DNA from: Streptomyces sp. TBY4
GTDB taxonomy: Bacteria; Actinomycetota; Actinomycetes; Streptomycetales; Streptomycetaceae
Direction: 5' to 3'
Assembly: GCF_024213195.1 (NCBI RefSeq)
Contig: NZ_JANAVF010000007.1
Location: 103,944 to 167,943, forward strand
Length of the DNA: 64,000 bases
The translations under genes were made by a program, and so were the position numbers. The notes beneath the pieces were generated by a model. The model ran no database searches, had not been told where the DNA came from, and saw only the letters and a list, made by a program, of their open reading frames with translations. Below are positions 8,066 to 17,188 of this stretch, in pieces (the first letter of the stretch is position 1; each line of letters begins with the position of its first letter).

Positions 8066-8563
8066 CTACAGCTCCAGGCGGTACGTGAGCAGCGGCAGCC
8101 CCGGAACCGGGTACCAGTCCCGCTCCGGCGTCCGTACGAAGCCCAGCCGGTCGTAGATCCGGTGCGCCCCGAGCATCTTCTCCGTGGTCGACAGCACCAG
8201 GTGGCTCACGCCCTCCAGCTCCCGGGCGCGGCTCACGCAGGCCCGTACGAGCGCCTCGCCCGCGCCGCGTCCGCGCGCCGCCTGGGAGACGGCCAGCATC
8301 CGGAACTCCGCCTCGCCGGGGCCCGCGATATCGCAGAGCGGGCTGCCGGGAGGGGCGAAGGTCACACCGCCGAGCAGCGTGCCCTCGTACTCCGCGACGA
8401 GCACCTCGCCGTCGGGGGCCCGGCCGGCGACATCGCGCAGCCGGCCGAGGTAGGGGTCGTCCTCGGCGAAGTCGAGCAGTCCGTCGTCGAGGTAGGCCCG
8501 CGCGGTGATCTCGCCCAGCTCTTCGTATTCGGCGGCGGTCGCCGTCCTGATGATGATGTCCAT
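8066..8563 (-). CDS. GNAT-family N-acetyltransferase
   Basis: A 165-residue single-domain acetyltransferase that would transfer acetyl from acetyl-CoA to an unknown amine. The acetyl-CoA pyrophosphate loop is AARGRGAGEALV (about 94-105), preceded by the beta-bulge FRMLAVSQ and followed by HRIYDRLGF, the usual end of the GNAT fold. It stands alone: the nrdAB promoter region starts 25 bases beyond its stop, and the cstA operon terminator lies 40 bases upstream of its ATG. Substrate unknown. Confidence 0.88.
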   Translation of the reverse strand: MDIIIRTATAAEYEELGEITARAYLDDGLLDFAEDDPYLGRLRDVAGRAPDGEVLVAEYEGTLLGGVTFAPPGSPLCDIAGPGEAEFRMLAVSQAARGRGAGEALVRACVSRARELEGVSHLVLSTTEKMLGAHRIYDRLGFVRTPERDWYPVPGLPLLTYRLEL

Positions 8564-8602
8564 GGGACCGAGTGTGCGACAGGGCGGGAGCGGAGCGGGA
8601 AA

Positions 8603-8650
8603 AAGGGGCCGCCGCGTCCCGTCGGGTGGACGGAGACGCGGCGGCCCCTT
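8603..8650 (-). terminator. Terminator of the cstA-ybdD operon
   Basis: Perfect 16-base arms (8603-8618 and 8635-8650) around a 16-base loop, 14 bases after the YbdD-like stop codon. Confidence 0.75.
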
Positions 8651-8663
8651 GCGGCGCAGCGGT

Positions 8664-8861
8664 TCAGCAGCAGCGGAACCCTTCGCGCGGGTCGCCCTCG
8701 CGGGCGTCCGTACGGGCCCGTTCGAAGGCCCGGCGCGACTGGACCACGGCGTCCGGGTCGTGCGTACGGGCGTGGGCGACGTAGCGGTCGTAGGCCGCCT
8801 CGCCCGAGAACTCCCGTACGAAGAACCGGGCCCGGCCCAGCACGTGGCGCAGCCGCGTCAC
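8664..8861 (-). CDS. YbdD/YjiX family small protein
   Basis: A 65-residue cytoplasmic protein. It belongs to the YbdD family by its small size, the aromatic FFVREFSGEAAYDRY segment, HARTHDPDA and the C-terminal EGFRCC with twin cysteines. The GTG start at 8861 overlaps the cstA stop (GTGA), a sign of translational coupling. In many bacteria a YbdD-type gene follows a CstA/BtsT transporter gene and is thought to assist the transporter; its biochemical role is not settled. It was identified partly from this position, because the frame is short. Confidence 0.85.
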   Translation of the reverse strand: MTRLRHVLGRARFFVREFSGEAAYDRYVAHARTHDPDAVVQSRRAFERARTDAREGDPREGFRCC

Positions 8862-11134
8862 GCCGGTTCCTTCACGGAGTCCTTCACGAGACCCCCGCCC
8901 GAGTCGAGGCCGGCGGCGGCGAGTTCCGCCCGCTCCTCGGCGGTGGCGATCAGCCCGGCCGGGGCGACGAGCTTGGACTCGGTCCACGGGACCTCGACGA
9001 GCTTGACGGTCTCCGGCTTGCGGATGGCCTTGAAGCAGGTCCGGGCCGCGTCCACCAGCACGATGATGATCAGCAGGGCGAAGAACACCGACAGGACCCC
9101 GTCCACCGTGGCGTTGGTGACCACGGTGTGCATCTCGTCCATGTTCTTGGCGGGCTTGAGGACCTTGCCCGCGTCGATGCCGTCCTGGTAGAGGTCCCGC
9201 TGCGCGAAGAAGCCGATCTTCGGGTTGTCGGAGAAGATCTTCTGGTAGCTGGCGGTGAGCGTGACGGCCAGGTCCCAGGCGAGCGGAACGCCCGTCACCC
9301 AGGCCCACTTGAGCCGGCCGGACTTGATCAGCAGGGTGGTGCAGACGGACAGGGCGACCGCCGCGAGCAGCTGGTTCGCGATGCCGAACAGCGGGAAGAG
9401 CTGGTTGATGCCGCCCAGCGGGTCCTTGACGCCGACCCACAGGAAGTAGCCCCAGCCGCCGACGACGACCGCGCTGGCGAACCAGACGCCCGGCTTCCAG
9501 CTGACGTCCTTGAAGGACTTGTGCACGTTGCCGAGGGTGTCCTGCAGCATGAAGCGGCCCACGCGGGTGCCCGCGTCCACCGTCGTCAGGATGAACAGGG
9601 CCTCGAACATGATCGCGAAGTGGTACCAGAACGCCTTCATCGAGGCGCCGCCGATCACGGCCGAGAAGATCTCCGACATTCCGAGTGCGAAGGTCGGCGC
9701 GCCACCCGTACGGGAGAGCAGGCTGGTCTCCTCCACCTCGGCCGCTGCCCGGGCGAGGGCGTCGGGGGAGATGGCGAAGCCGAAGTTCGTCACGGCCTGC
9801 GAGGCCGTCTCGACGGTGGCCCCGACGACGCCGCCGGGGGAGTTGATGGCGAAGTACAGGCCCGGGTCGATGATGCAGGCCGTGATGATCGCCATGACGG
9901 CGACGAAGGACTCGGTCAGCATCGCGCCGTAGCCGATGACCCTGACCTGCGTCTCCTTCTGGATCATCTTCGGGGTGGTGCCCGAGGAGACCAGGGAGTG
10001 GAAGCCGGACAGGGCTCCGCAGGCGATGGTGATGAAGACGAACGGGAACATCGAGCCGGCGAAGACCGGGCCGTCACCGCGCGAGGCGAAGTCGGTGATC
10101 GCGGGCATCTTCAGCGTCGGCATGGCGATGACCACGCCCAGGGCCAGCAGCCCGATGGTGCCCACCTTCATGAAGGTGGAGAGGTAGTCGCGCGGGGCGA
10201 GCAGCATCCACACCGGCAGGACGGACGCCACGAAGCCGTAGGCGATCATCCAGAGGACCAGCGTCTCCTTCTCCAGGGTGAAGGTGCCCGCCAGCGAGGA
10301 CTCGGCGACCCAGCCGCCCGCGACGATGGCGAGCAGCAGCAGCGCGACACCGAGGACGGAGACCTCGGTGACCCGGCCCGGGCGCAGGACGCGCAGGTAG
10401 AACCCCATGAAGAGGGCGATCGGGATGGTCATGCCGATGGAGAAGACGCCCCACGGGGAGTGCGCCAGCGCGTTGACGATCACCAGGGCCAGCACGGCCA
10501 GGAGGATGATCATGATGGCGAAGACGCCGACCAGCGCGGCGGCGCCGCCGACCGGGCCGATCTCGTCCCGGGCCATCTGGCCGAGCGAACGGCCGTTGCG
10601 CCGGGTGGAGAAGAAGAGCGTGACCATGTCCTGGACGGCGCCCGCGAAGATCACGCCCACGACGATCCAGATGGTGCCGGGCAGGTAGCCCATCTGCGAG
10701 GCGAGTACGGGACCCACGAGCGGTCCGGCGCCGGCGATGGCGGCGAAGTGGTGGCCGAAGAGCACGCGCCGGTCGGTCGGGTGGAAGTCGACACCGTTGT
10801 CAAGGCGTTCGGCGGGGGTGGCGCGGGTCTTGTCCACCTTCAGTACGCGGTGCGCGACGAAGCGCGCGTAGAAGCGGTAGCCGATCGCGTACGAGCCCAG
10901 GGCGGCGGCGAGCAGCCAGGCGGCCGAGATCTCCTCGCCGCGCGAGAGCGCCAGCACGCCCCAGCCGATGGCCCCCACGAGTCCGACGAGCACCCAGACG
11001 GCCACGGACTTGGGGGACATTCCCGATGTGCCCCCTGATGGAGAAGGCGAGTCCGGCGTGGTGCCCGGACTCGCCGCGTTCCCTGCCGACCCCGTTGCTG
11101 TCGGCTGTGCCGCTTCCGGCACTGGTTCCGTCAT
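8858..11134 (-). CDS. cstA: Carbon starvation protein A (pyruvate/peptide transporter family)
   Basis: A 758-residue inner-membrane transporter with about 16 or more helices. The cytoplasmic N-terminus is a 38-residue Pro/Gly/Ser-rich tail, followed by conserved CstA blocks: FGHHFAAIAGAGPLVGPVLA, QDMVTLFFS, GAMLTESFVAVMA and the late NQLLAAVALS. In enteric bacteria CstA and BtsT take up pyruvate, and peptide uptake was proposed earlier. The gene leads a two-gene operon with the YbdD-like protein. A TTACGC-18-TAGATT promoter-like pair ends at 11176, and a small CTGCG/CGCAG hairpin (11160-11173) lies in the leader. Confidence 0.92.
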   Translation of the reverse strand: MTEPVPEAAQPTATGSAGNAASPGTTPDSPSPSGGTSGMSPKSVAVWVLVGLVGAIGWGVLALSRGEEISAAWLLAAALGSYAIGYRFYARFVAHRVLKVDKTRATPAERLDNGVDFHPTDRRVLFGHHFAAIAGAGPLVGPVLASQMGYLPGTIWIVVGVIFAGAVQDMVTLFFSTRRNGRSLGQMARDEIGPVGGAAALVGVFAIMIILLAVLALVIVNALAHSPWGVFSIGMTIPIALFMGFYLRVLRPGRVTEVSVLGVALLLLAIVAGGWVAESSLAGTFTLEKETLVLWMIAYGFVASVLPVWMLLAPRDYLSTFMKVGTIGLLALGVVIAMPTLKMPAITDFASRGDGPVFAGSMFPFVFITIACGALSGFHSLVSSGTTPKMIQKETQVRVIGYGAMLTESFVAVMAIITACIIDPGLYFAINSPGGVVGATVETASQAVTNFGFAISPDALARAAAEVEETSLLSRTGGAPTFALGMSEIFSAVIGGASMKAFWYHFAIMFEALFILTTVDAGTRVGRFMLQDTLGNVHKSFKDVSWKPGVWFASAVVVGGWGYFLWVGVKDPLGGINQLFPLFGIANQLLAAVALSVCTTLLIKSGRLKWAWVTGVPLAWDLAVTLTASYQKIFSDNPKIGFFAQRDLYQDGIDAGKVLKPAKNMDEMHTVVTNATVDGVLSVFFALLIIIVLVDAARTCFKAIRKPETVKLVEVPWTESKLVAPAGLIATAEERAELAAAGLDSGGGLVKDSVKEPA

Positions 11135-11243
11135 GATCCTTCGTCCCCTCGTTGATCATCTGCGTAAGCGCAGGGAATCTACGGGGGACCGCCCGCTGGG
11201 CGTAAGCCCCCGTCCGTATAGCGGAACGAGAGTCAACTACGAA

Positions 11244-12047
11244 TCAGAGGGCGGGACGCTGGAGTCGGGCGACGAACTTGTAACGATCGCCGCGGTACAC
11301 GGAACGCACCCACTCGACGGGCTCCCCGTCGGCGTCCAGCGAATGGCGGGAAAGCATCAGCATCGGCAGTCCGACGTCGGTGCCGAGCAGTCCGGCCTCC
11401 CGCGGGGTGGCCAGCGAGGTCTCGATGGTCTCCTCCGCTTCGGCGAGGCGCACGTCGTACACCTCGGCGAGGGCGGTGTAGAGGGAGGTGTACTTGACCA
11501 GCGAACGGCGCAGCGCGGGGAAGCGCTTGGCCGACAGGTGCGTGGTCTCGATGGCCATCGGCTCGCCGCTGGCCAGGCGGAGGCGTTCGATGCGCAGGAC
11601 CCGGCCGCCCGTGGCGATCTTGAGGAGGCCGGCGAGGGTGTCGTCGGCGGTCACGTAGCCGATGTCCAGGAGCTGGGAGGTGGGTTCCAGCCCCTGGGCC
11701 CGCATGTCCTCGGTGTACGACGAGAGTTGGAGCGGCTGGGAGACCTTCGGCTTGGCGACGAAGGTTCCTTTGCCCTGAATCCGTTCCAGCCGCCCCTCGA
11801 CGACGAGCTCCTGGAGGGCCTGGCGCACCGTGGTGCGCGAGGTGTCGAATTCGGCCGCGAGCGTGCGCTCGGGCGGCACCGGGGTGCCGGGTGGAAGGGT
11901 TTCGGTCATATCGAGCAAGTGGCGCTTGAGCCGGTAGTACTTGGGCACGCGTGCCGTGCGGGTGGCCGCCCCGCTGTCCGGCTCCGTGATCGCCCCTTCG
12001 GTGGCCATCGCCGCCCGCCTTCCCGACTCCAGTTTCGTTGCCGTCAC
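11244..12047 (-). CDS. dasR: GntR/HutC-family global regulator DasR
   Basis: Represses N-acetylglucosamine uptake and use, chitinases and antibiotic pathways by binding dre sites; glucosamine-6-phosphate releases it. The winged HTH lies in the first third (PVPPERTLAAEFDTSRTTVR then GRLERIQGKGTF) and the UTRA ligand domain in the rest (SYTEDMRAQGL, YRGDRYKFVA). The protein nearly matches S. coelicolor DasR as I remember it. Two starts are possible: GTG 12047 behind GGAGGAG (267 aa), or ATG 12008 behind GGAAGG, which gives 254 aa, the length I recall for S. coelicolor. It is divergent from dasA, sharing an intergenic region with inverted repeats. Confidence 0.95.
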   Translation of the reverse strand: MTATKLESGRRAAMATEGAITEPDSGAATRTARVPKYYRLKRHLLDMTETLPPGTPVPPERTLAAEFDTSRTTVRQALQELVVEGRLERIQGKGTFVAKPKVSQPLQLSSYTEDMRAQGLEPTSQLLDIGYVTADDTLAGLLKIATGGRVLRIERLRLASGEPMAIETTHLSAKRFPALRRSLVKYTSLYTALAEVYDVRLAEAEETIETSLATPREAGLLGTDVGLPMLMLSRHSLDADGEPVEWVRSVYRGDRYKFVARLQRPAL

Positions 12048-12118
12048 CGGCTCCTCCGATATGTGCGGTCACATCGTGACACGGGAGGGAGGGCGGGCCT
12101 CCTCCCTCCCCCAGGTGT

Positions 12119-12136
12119 CGGTCCGATAACGGACCG
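12119..12136. promoter_or_regulatory. Inverted repeat in the dasR-dasA intergenic region
   Basis: CGGTCCG (12119-12125), four bases, then CGGACCG (12130-12136), flanked by GGTG and CACC-like extensions. It lies on the dasR side of the dre sites. A second small one, GTCAC-ATC-GTGAC, spans 12068-12080. Binding protein unknown. Confidence 0.35.
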
Positions 12137-12156
12137 AGCACCCGCTCATTAGACCC

Positions 12157-12207
12157 TTGACACCCCTAAAGGTCTAGGCCAAGCTCCAGCTACTGGTCTA
12201 CACCAAT
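12157..12207 (+). promoter_or_regulatory. dasA: dasA promoter with two DasR (dre) sites
   Basis: TTGACA (12157-12162) serves as -35. A first dre-like site, AAAGGTCTAGGCCAAG (12168-12183), fills the spacer, and a second, ACTGGTCTACACCAAT (12192-12207), covers the start region. Both match the TGGTCTAGACCA dre core, so DasR binding would block RNA polymerase. Confidence 0.85.
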
Positions 12208-12304
12208 ATGGATCAGATCCCGGCCCCACGGGCAGTACTTGGTGCTTTTTGAGTCACCGCGGCGGGCAAGGGAAGTTGCAGGCAGCATCCCTGAGGAGGG
12301 TGGC

Positions 12305-13585
12305 GTGAAGCGCAAGCTCATCGTGGCGGTCAGTGTCGTGGGCATGATGGCCGGAGTCGCAGCGTGCGGCAACGGTGACGACGGCAAGGCCAAGGCCGAG
12401 GCGGGCCCCAAGGAGATCACCGTCTGGGTGATGGACGGCTCCGCGCCGAAGGCCTGGATCGACGCGGTCAACGCCGAGTTCTCGGCCAAGCACCCCGGTG
12501 TCACGGTCAAGGTCGAGACGCAGCAGTGGAAGGGCATCCAGGAGAAGGTCACGACGGCCCTCTCCGAGAACACCCCGCCGGACGTCCTGGAGCTCGGCAA
12601 CACCCAGACCGCGGGTTACGCGGTCACCGGTGGCCTCGCCGACCTGACCAAGGACAAGGCGAAGCTCGGCGCGGACGCCTGGGCGAAGGGCATGCTGGCT
12701 TCGGCCGAGATCGACGGCAAGCTCTACTCGGCTCCGTGGTACGCGGCCAACCGCGTCGTCGTCTACGACAAGAAGGCCTACGCGAAGGCCGGCGTCACCC
12801 CGCCGACCACCCGCGAGGAGTGGGTCGCCGGTCTGGAGAAGCTGAAGGCGGCCGACCCGGCCTCGCAGCCGATCTACCTGCCCGGCCAGAGCTGGTACGT
12901 CCTCGCGGGCTTCATCTGGGACGAGGGCGGCGACCTCGCCGTCAAGGACGGCGCCAAGTGGAAGGGCGGCCTCGCCACCCCCCAGGCCGCCTCCGCGATC
13001 GACTTCTACAAGAAGCTCCAGTCCTTCTCCACCGCCCCGAAGGACAAGGACGAGGCGACCCCGCAGCAGTCCACCGACATCGTTCCCAAGGGCGGCGTCT
13101 CGTCCTGGATCGGTCTCGGCTGGGAGGCCGGCGGCGCGGAGAAGGCGCTGAAGGACGCGGGCAAGGAAGCCGACTTCGGTTACTTCCCGATCCCGGGCAA
13201 GACCGCCGACAAGCCGGGCACCGTGTTCCTCGGTGGCTCGAACCTGGCGATCGCCGAGCGCTCCAAGAACAAGGAGCTCGCCAAGGAGTGGCTGGCCCTC
13301 GCCGCAGGCAAGGACCAGATGACCAAGTACGCCGCCGAGACCAAGGGTGCGCTGCTCCCGAACCAGGTGGGCGCGAACTTCGCCCCGCCGGCGGGCTCCT
13401 TCGCCGAGGCCATGGCCAAGGCCGGCGCCAACGGCAAGATCACCCCGGTGACCGCGGGCTGGGCGAACGTCGAGACCGAGCCGAACCCGATCAAGGACTT
13501 CATGACCAAGGTCCTCAACGGCACCGACCCGGCCAAGGCCGGCGCGGACGCCGACGCCGAGATCGCGAAGCGCATCAACCAGTAG
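12305..13585 (+). CDS. dasA: Chitobiose ABC transporter, substrate-binding lipoprotein
   Basis: Captures N,N'-diacetylchitobiose outside the cell for DasBC. The 426-residue product has a lipoprotein signal peptide ending in the lipobox VAAC (Cys about residue 21) and a family-1 sugar-binding fold (ITVWVMDGSAPKAWIDAVNAEF near the mature N-terminus). GTG 12305 has GAGGAGGG six bases upstream and gives the canonical signal peptide; earlier codons add a non-signal extension. It is first in a das gene set and separated from dasB by a strong hairpin that probably makes dasA the most expressed member. No ATPase is encoded here; das-type importers use the shared MsiK ATPase. Confidence 0.95.
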   Translation: MKRKLIVAVSVVGMMAGVAACGNGDDGKAKAEAGPKEITVWVMDGSAPKAWIDAVNAEFSAKHPGVTVKVETQQWKGIQEKVTTALSENTPPDVLELGNTQTAGYAVTGGLADLTKDKAKLGADAWAKGMLASAEIDGKLYSAPWYAANRVVVYDKKAYAKAGVTPPTTREEWVAGLEKLKAADPASQPIYLPGQSWYVLAGFIWDEGGDLAVKDGAKWKGGLATPQAASAIDFYKKLQSFSTAPKDKDEATPQQSTDIVPKGGVSSWIGLGWEAGGAEKALKDAGKEADFGYFPIPGKTADKPGTVFLGGSNLAIAERSKNKELAKEWLALAAGKDQMTKYAAETKGALLPNQVGANFAPPAGSFAEAMAKAGANGKITPVTAGWANVETEPNPIKDFMTKVLNGTDPAKAGADADAEIAKRINQ

Positions 13586-13639
13586 TACCGGGCACCACCT
13601 GAAGTACCTGCACTACCCGCAGTACCAGTAGTGATCGCA

Positions 13640-13683
13640 CCGGGGGGTGCGGCGGGCGCCCTGAGCGCCCGCCGCGCCCCCGG
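13640..13683 (+). terminator. Attenuating hairpin between dasA and dasB
   Basis: GC-rich stem: CCGGGGG...GCGGCGGGCGC pairs with GCGCCCGCCGC...CCCCCGG around the loop CCTGA. It stands 55 bases after dasA and 85 before dasB. It probably ends most transcripts, or protects the dasA mRNA 3' end, so that the binding protein is made in excess of the permeases. Confidence 0.65.
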
Positions 13684-13768
13684 TCGCGCATTGACACAAG
13701 TAAGCGCCGCCTGCTCCGAGCGGGGAAGCGGGTCCGGGTCGCCACAGTCAACCGCGAGGAAGCCAGAC

Positions 13769-14791
13769 ATGACCGTGCACTCCCAGGGAGCGGCGACCTC
13801 CGCTCCACAGGACGCACCACAGAAGTCCGTACGGGTGGCCGAGACGCCGCCGCCCGCCGGAGCCAAGGGAACGTCCACGTCTCCTCGCAGGGGCAGAAAG
13901 TCGCTCCCTGAAGGGTGGTGGCCCTACCTCCTGGTCGGGCCGGCCGTGCTCAGCATGGCGGGCCTGCTGCTGTATCCGCTGGTCAAGAACATCATCCTGT
14001 CGTTCCAGAAGGTCGACAAGATCGAGTTCATCCAGCGGAAGTCGCCGTTCACCGGTCTGGACAACTACACCCAGCTGCTGGGCGACTCGCAGTTCTGGAC
14101 CGTCGTGGTCCGAAGCTTCGCCTTCACCGCGGCCAACGTCGCGCTGATCATGATCATCGGCAGCCTCATCGGCATCCTGCTGAACAAGCTCGGCAAGTGG
14201 ATGCGCCTGGTCCTGTCGATGGCGCTGGTGATGGCCTGGGCCATGCCGATCGTCGCCTCCGTGACCGTCTTCCAGTGGCTGTTCGACGAGCAGTTCGGCG
14301 TCATGAACTGGGTGATGCGCACGCTCGGCTTCTCCGGCTACGAGCAGCACAACTGGTTCGGGACCGGCTTCGCCACCCTCGTGATCGTGACGATCCTGGT
14401 GGTCTGGGGCTCGATCCCCTTCGTCGCCCTGAACATGTACGCCGGTCTGACCACCGTCAGCGGCGAGCTGTACGAGGCGGCCCGGATGGACGGCGCCAAC
14501 GGATGGCAGACCTTCTGGAAGGTCGTCTTCCCGAACCTCAAGTCCTTCTTCCTCGTCACCACCTTCCTCGAGGTCATCTGGGTCTTCAAGGCCTTCACCC
14601 AGGTGTACGCGATGAAGGCGGGCGGTCCCGACCGGGGCTCCGAGATCCTGCCCGTCTTCGCCTACGTCGAGGGCCAGAGCCAGTTCCACTACGGCCTGGC
14701 CGCGGCGATCTCCGTCCTGACGATCCTGATGCTCGTGATCGTCATGTCCTTCTACTTCCGTCTGATCCTGAAGCAGGAGGAGGAGCAGTGA
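13769..14791 (+). CDS. dasB: Chitobiose ABC transporter permease
   Basis: A 340-residue inner-membrane permease of the MalF type. A long Pro/Ser/Thr-rich cytoplasmic N-terminus (about 45 residues) precedes six helices. The ATPase-docking EAA loop is ELYEAARMDGANGWQTFWKVVFPNL (about residues 233-257). ATG 13769 follows GAGGAAG by eight bases; earlier in-frame codons cross the hairpin. The stop overlaps the dasC start by four bases (GTGA). Confidence 0.93.
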   Translation: MTVHSQGAATSAPQDAPQKSVRVAETPPPAGAKGTSTSPRRGRKSLPEGWWPYLLVGPAVLSMAGLLLYPLVKNIILSFQKVDKIEFIQRKSPFTGLDNYTQLLGDSQFWTVVVRSFAFTAANVALIMIIGSLIGILLNKLGKWMRLVLSMALVMAWAMPIVASVTVFQWLFDEQFGVMNWVMRTLGFSGYEQHNWFGTGFATLVIVTILVVWGSIPFVALNMYAGLTTVSGELYEAARMDGANGWQTFWKVVFPNLKSFFLVTTFLEVIWVFKAFTQVYAMKAGGPDRGSEILPVFAYVEGQSQFHYGLAAAISVLTILMLVIVMSFYFRLILKQEEEQ

Positions 14792-15675
14792 CCACCACCA
14801 CCGCCCCGAAGCCCGCGCCGTCCGCGAAGCCCGCACAGCTGCGCAACCGCCGGCCGGTCCGTCCCGGAGCCGTCGCCAAGAACGTCGGCGCCCTGCTCCT
14901 GGCCCTCCTCTTCATCTTCCCCGTCTACTGGATGTTCTCCTCGGCGCTCAAGCCGTCCAGCGAGATCCTCTCCAAGGACCCCGTCTTCGTCTTCACCCCG
15001 ACGCTGGACAACTTCACCAAGGCCACCGGTGTCGACCTGTTCTGGACCTACGTCACGAACAGCCTGATCGTCACCGTCGGGGCCGTCGCGCTGGCCCTGC
15101 TCGTCGCCCTCGCCGCGAGCTTCGCCATCGCCCGGATGAAGTTCAAGGGCCGCAAGGGCCTCGTGCTCGCCGTGATGCTGGCCCAGATGGCGCCCTGGGA
15201 GGTCATGGTCATCGCGATGTACATGATCGTCCGCGAGGCCGAGCTGCTGAACAACCTCGCCGTGCTGACCGCGATCTACTTCGTGATGGTCCTGCCCTTC
15301 ACCATCTGGACCCTGCGCGGCTTCATCGCCGCCGTCCCGGTGACCCTGGAGGAGGCCGCCCAGATCGACGGCTGCACCCGCGGCCAGGCCTTCCGCAAGG
15401 TGATCTTCCCGCTGCTGGCGCCCGGCCTGATGTCCACCTCGCTCTTCGGCTTCATCACGGCCTGGAACGAGTTCGCGATGGTCCTGATCCTGCACAAGGA
15501 CAAGACCGCGCAGACCCTGCCGCTGTGGCTGACCCAGTTCCAGACGGCCTTCGGCAACGACTGGGGCGCCACCATGGCCGCTTCCTCGCTCTTCGCGGTC
15601 CCGGTGCTGCTCATCTTCGTCTTCCTCCAGCGCAAGGCCGTCGGCGGCATGACCGCCGGCGCCGTGAAGGGATAA
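14788..15675 (+). CDS. dasC: Chitobiose ABC transporter permease
   Basis: A 295-residue inner-membrane permease of the MalG type, partner of DasB. It has six predicted helices, and the EAA loop is TLEEAAQIDGCTRGQAFRKVIFPLL in the second half. GTG 14788 overlaps the end of dasB, giving coupled translation and equal amounts of the two permeases. The GH3 hexosaminidase gene follows after seven bases, so uptake and breakdown of chitobiose are co-transcribed. Confidence 0.93.
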   Translation: MTTTTAPKPAPSAKPAQLRNRRPVRPGAVAKNVGALLLALLFIFPVYWMFSSALKPSSEILSKDPVFVFTPTLDNFTKATGVDLFWTYVTNSLIVTVGAVALALLVALAASFAIARMKFKGRKGLVLAVMLAQMAPWEVMVIAMYMIVREAELLNNLAVLTAIYFVMVLPFTIWTLRGFIAAVPVTLEEAAQIDGCTRGQAFRKVIFPLLAPGLMSTSLFGFITAWNEFAMVLILHKDKTAQTLPLWLTQFQTAFGNDWGATMAASSLFAVPVLLIFVFLQRKAVGGMTAGAVKG

Positions 15676-15682
15676 CGGCCCC

Positions 15683-17173
15683 ATGACTGTCCTTGCGCAC
15701 CGCACGGATACTTTGACCCAGGACGCGCTGGCGGTGCTCCAGCCCGGGTTCGAGGGGACCACCGCCCCCGCATGGCTGCTGCGCCAGGTCTCCGAGGGAC
15801 TCACCGCCGTCGGCCTCTTCGGCCGCAACATCGCCTCGCCCGACCAGCTCGCTGCGCTGACCGCGCAGCTGCGGGGCGAGCGGGACGACGTCCTCGTCGC
15901 CATCGACGAGGAGGGCGGCGACGTCACCCGCCTGGAGGTCCGGGGCGGCTCCTCCTTCCCCGGCAACCTGGCCCTCGGCGCCGTGGACGACGTGGACCTG
16001 ACCCGCGACGTCGCCCGCGAGCTGGGCCGCTGGCTCGCCGAGTGCGGGGTCAACCTCAACTGGGCCCCGTCCGCCGACGTCAACTCCAACCCGGACAACC
16101 CGGTCATCGGCGTACGGTCCTTCGGCGCCGACACCCACCTCGCCGCCCGGCACACCGCGGCGTACGTCGAAGGCCTCCAGGCCGCCGGCGTCGCCGCCTG
16201 CACCAAGCACTTCCCGGGCCACGGCGACACCAACGTCGACTCGCACCACGCGCTGCCGCGCATCGACGTGGACCTCGACACCCTGGCCGCGCGCGAGCTC
16301 GTACCGTTCCGCGCCGCCATCGAGGCCGGCACCAAGGCGGTCATGAGCGCGCACATCCTGGTGCCCGCCCTGGACCCGACCCGCCCGGCCACCCTCAGCC
16401 CGCAGATCCTGACCGGTCTGCTGCGCAAGGAGCTCGGCTACGAGGGCCTCATCGTCACCGACGGCATGGAGATGAAGGCCATCGCCGGGACGTACGGGAT
16501 CGAGCGCGGCTCGGTGCTGGCCATCGCGGCCGGCGCCGACGCCATCTGCGTCGGCGGCGGGCTCGCCGACGAGGGCACCGTCCTGGCCCTGCGCGACGCA
16601 CTGGTCGCGGCGGTACGGGACGGCTCGCTGCCCGAGGAGCGGCTCGCGGAGGCGGCGGCCCGGGTCCGCTCGCTGGCCGAGTGGACCCGCCGGGTCCGTC
16701 AGGGCGCGCGGCCGGAGGGGAGCAGCGCGCCCGGCATCGGACTGGCGGCGGCCCGCCGCGCGGTGGTGGTGACGGGTTCGCCCAAGGCCGCCGCCCCGGT
16801 GAACGCCCCGTACATCGCCACGCTCACCCCGGTGGCGAACTTCGCGGTCGGCGACGAGACCCCGTGGGGGGTGGCCGGGGAGGTGTCCGCACTGATCCCG
16901 GGCACCGAGTCGGGCGTGTACCCGCAGGGCTCCACGGCCGCCGACATCCTGGCCGCCGCGGGGAACCGCACGGTCGTCGCGGTGGTCCGCGACGCGCACC
17001 GCCACCGCTGGATGACCGAGGCCCTGGACGCGCTCGTCGCGGCCCGGCCGAAGACGATCGTGGTCGAGATGGGCCTGCCGCGGGCCGAGCCCCGCGGCGC
17101 GCTGCACATCGCGACCCACGGCGCCGCCCGGGTCTGCGGGCGCGCTGCCGCGGAGGTCATCGCGGGCGTCTAG
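15683..17173 (+). CDS. Glycoside hydrolase family 3 beta-N-acetylhexosaminidase (NagZ-like)
   Basis: Removes terminal N-acetylglucosamine from imported chitobiose or muropeptides. The 496-residue protein has no signal peptide, so it is cytoplasmic. It shows the NagZ signature KHFPGHGDT (175-183) with the DSH dyad (186-188) that acts as acid/base, DEEGG (75-79) in the sugar pocket, and the nucleophile Asp260 in IVTDGMEMKA. A C-terminal extension of about 150 residues beyond the catalytic barrel is of the longer type. It starts seven bases after dasC, in the same operon, which supports intracellular hydrolysis of the imported disaccharide to GlcNAc. A double hairpin follows. Confidence 0.92.
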   Translation: MTVLAHRTDTLTQDALAVLQPGFEGTTAPAWLLRQVSEGLTAVGLFGRNIASPDQLAALTAQLRGERDDVLVAIDEEGGDVTRLEVRGGSSFPGNLALGAVDDVDLTRDVARELGRWLAECGVNLNWAPSADVNSNPDNPVIGVRSFGADTHLAARHTAAYVEGLQAAGVAACTKHFPGHGDTNVDSHHALPRIDVDLDTLAARELVPFRAAIEAGTKAVMSAHILVPALDPTRPATLSPQILTGLLRKELGYEGLIVTDGMEMKAIAGTYGIERGSVLAIAAGADAICVGGGLADEGTVLALRDALVAAVRDGSLPEERLAEAAARVRSLAEWTRRVRQGARPEGSSAPGIGLAAARRAVVVTGSPKAAAPVNAPYIATLTPVANFAVGDETPWGVAGEVSALIPGTESGVYPQGSTAADILAAAGNRTVVAVVRDAHRHRWMTEALDALVAARPKTIVVEMGLPRAEPRGALHIATHGAARVCGRAAAEVIAGV

Positions 17174-17188
17174 CAGGGCGAGCGGACC

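Noticed and set aside
5974..8088. 700-codon + strand frame opposite nrdA
   Set aside because: Antisense to nrdA, which has every expected catalytic residue, and it crosses the riboswitch.
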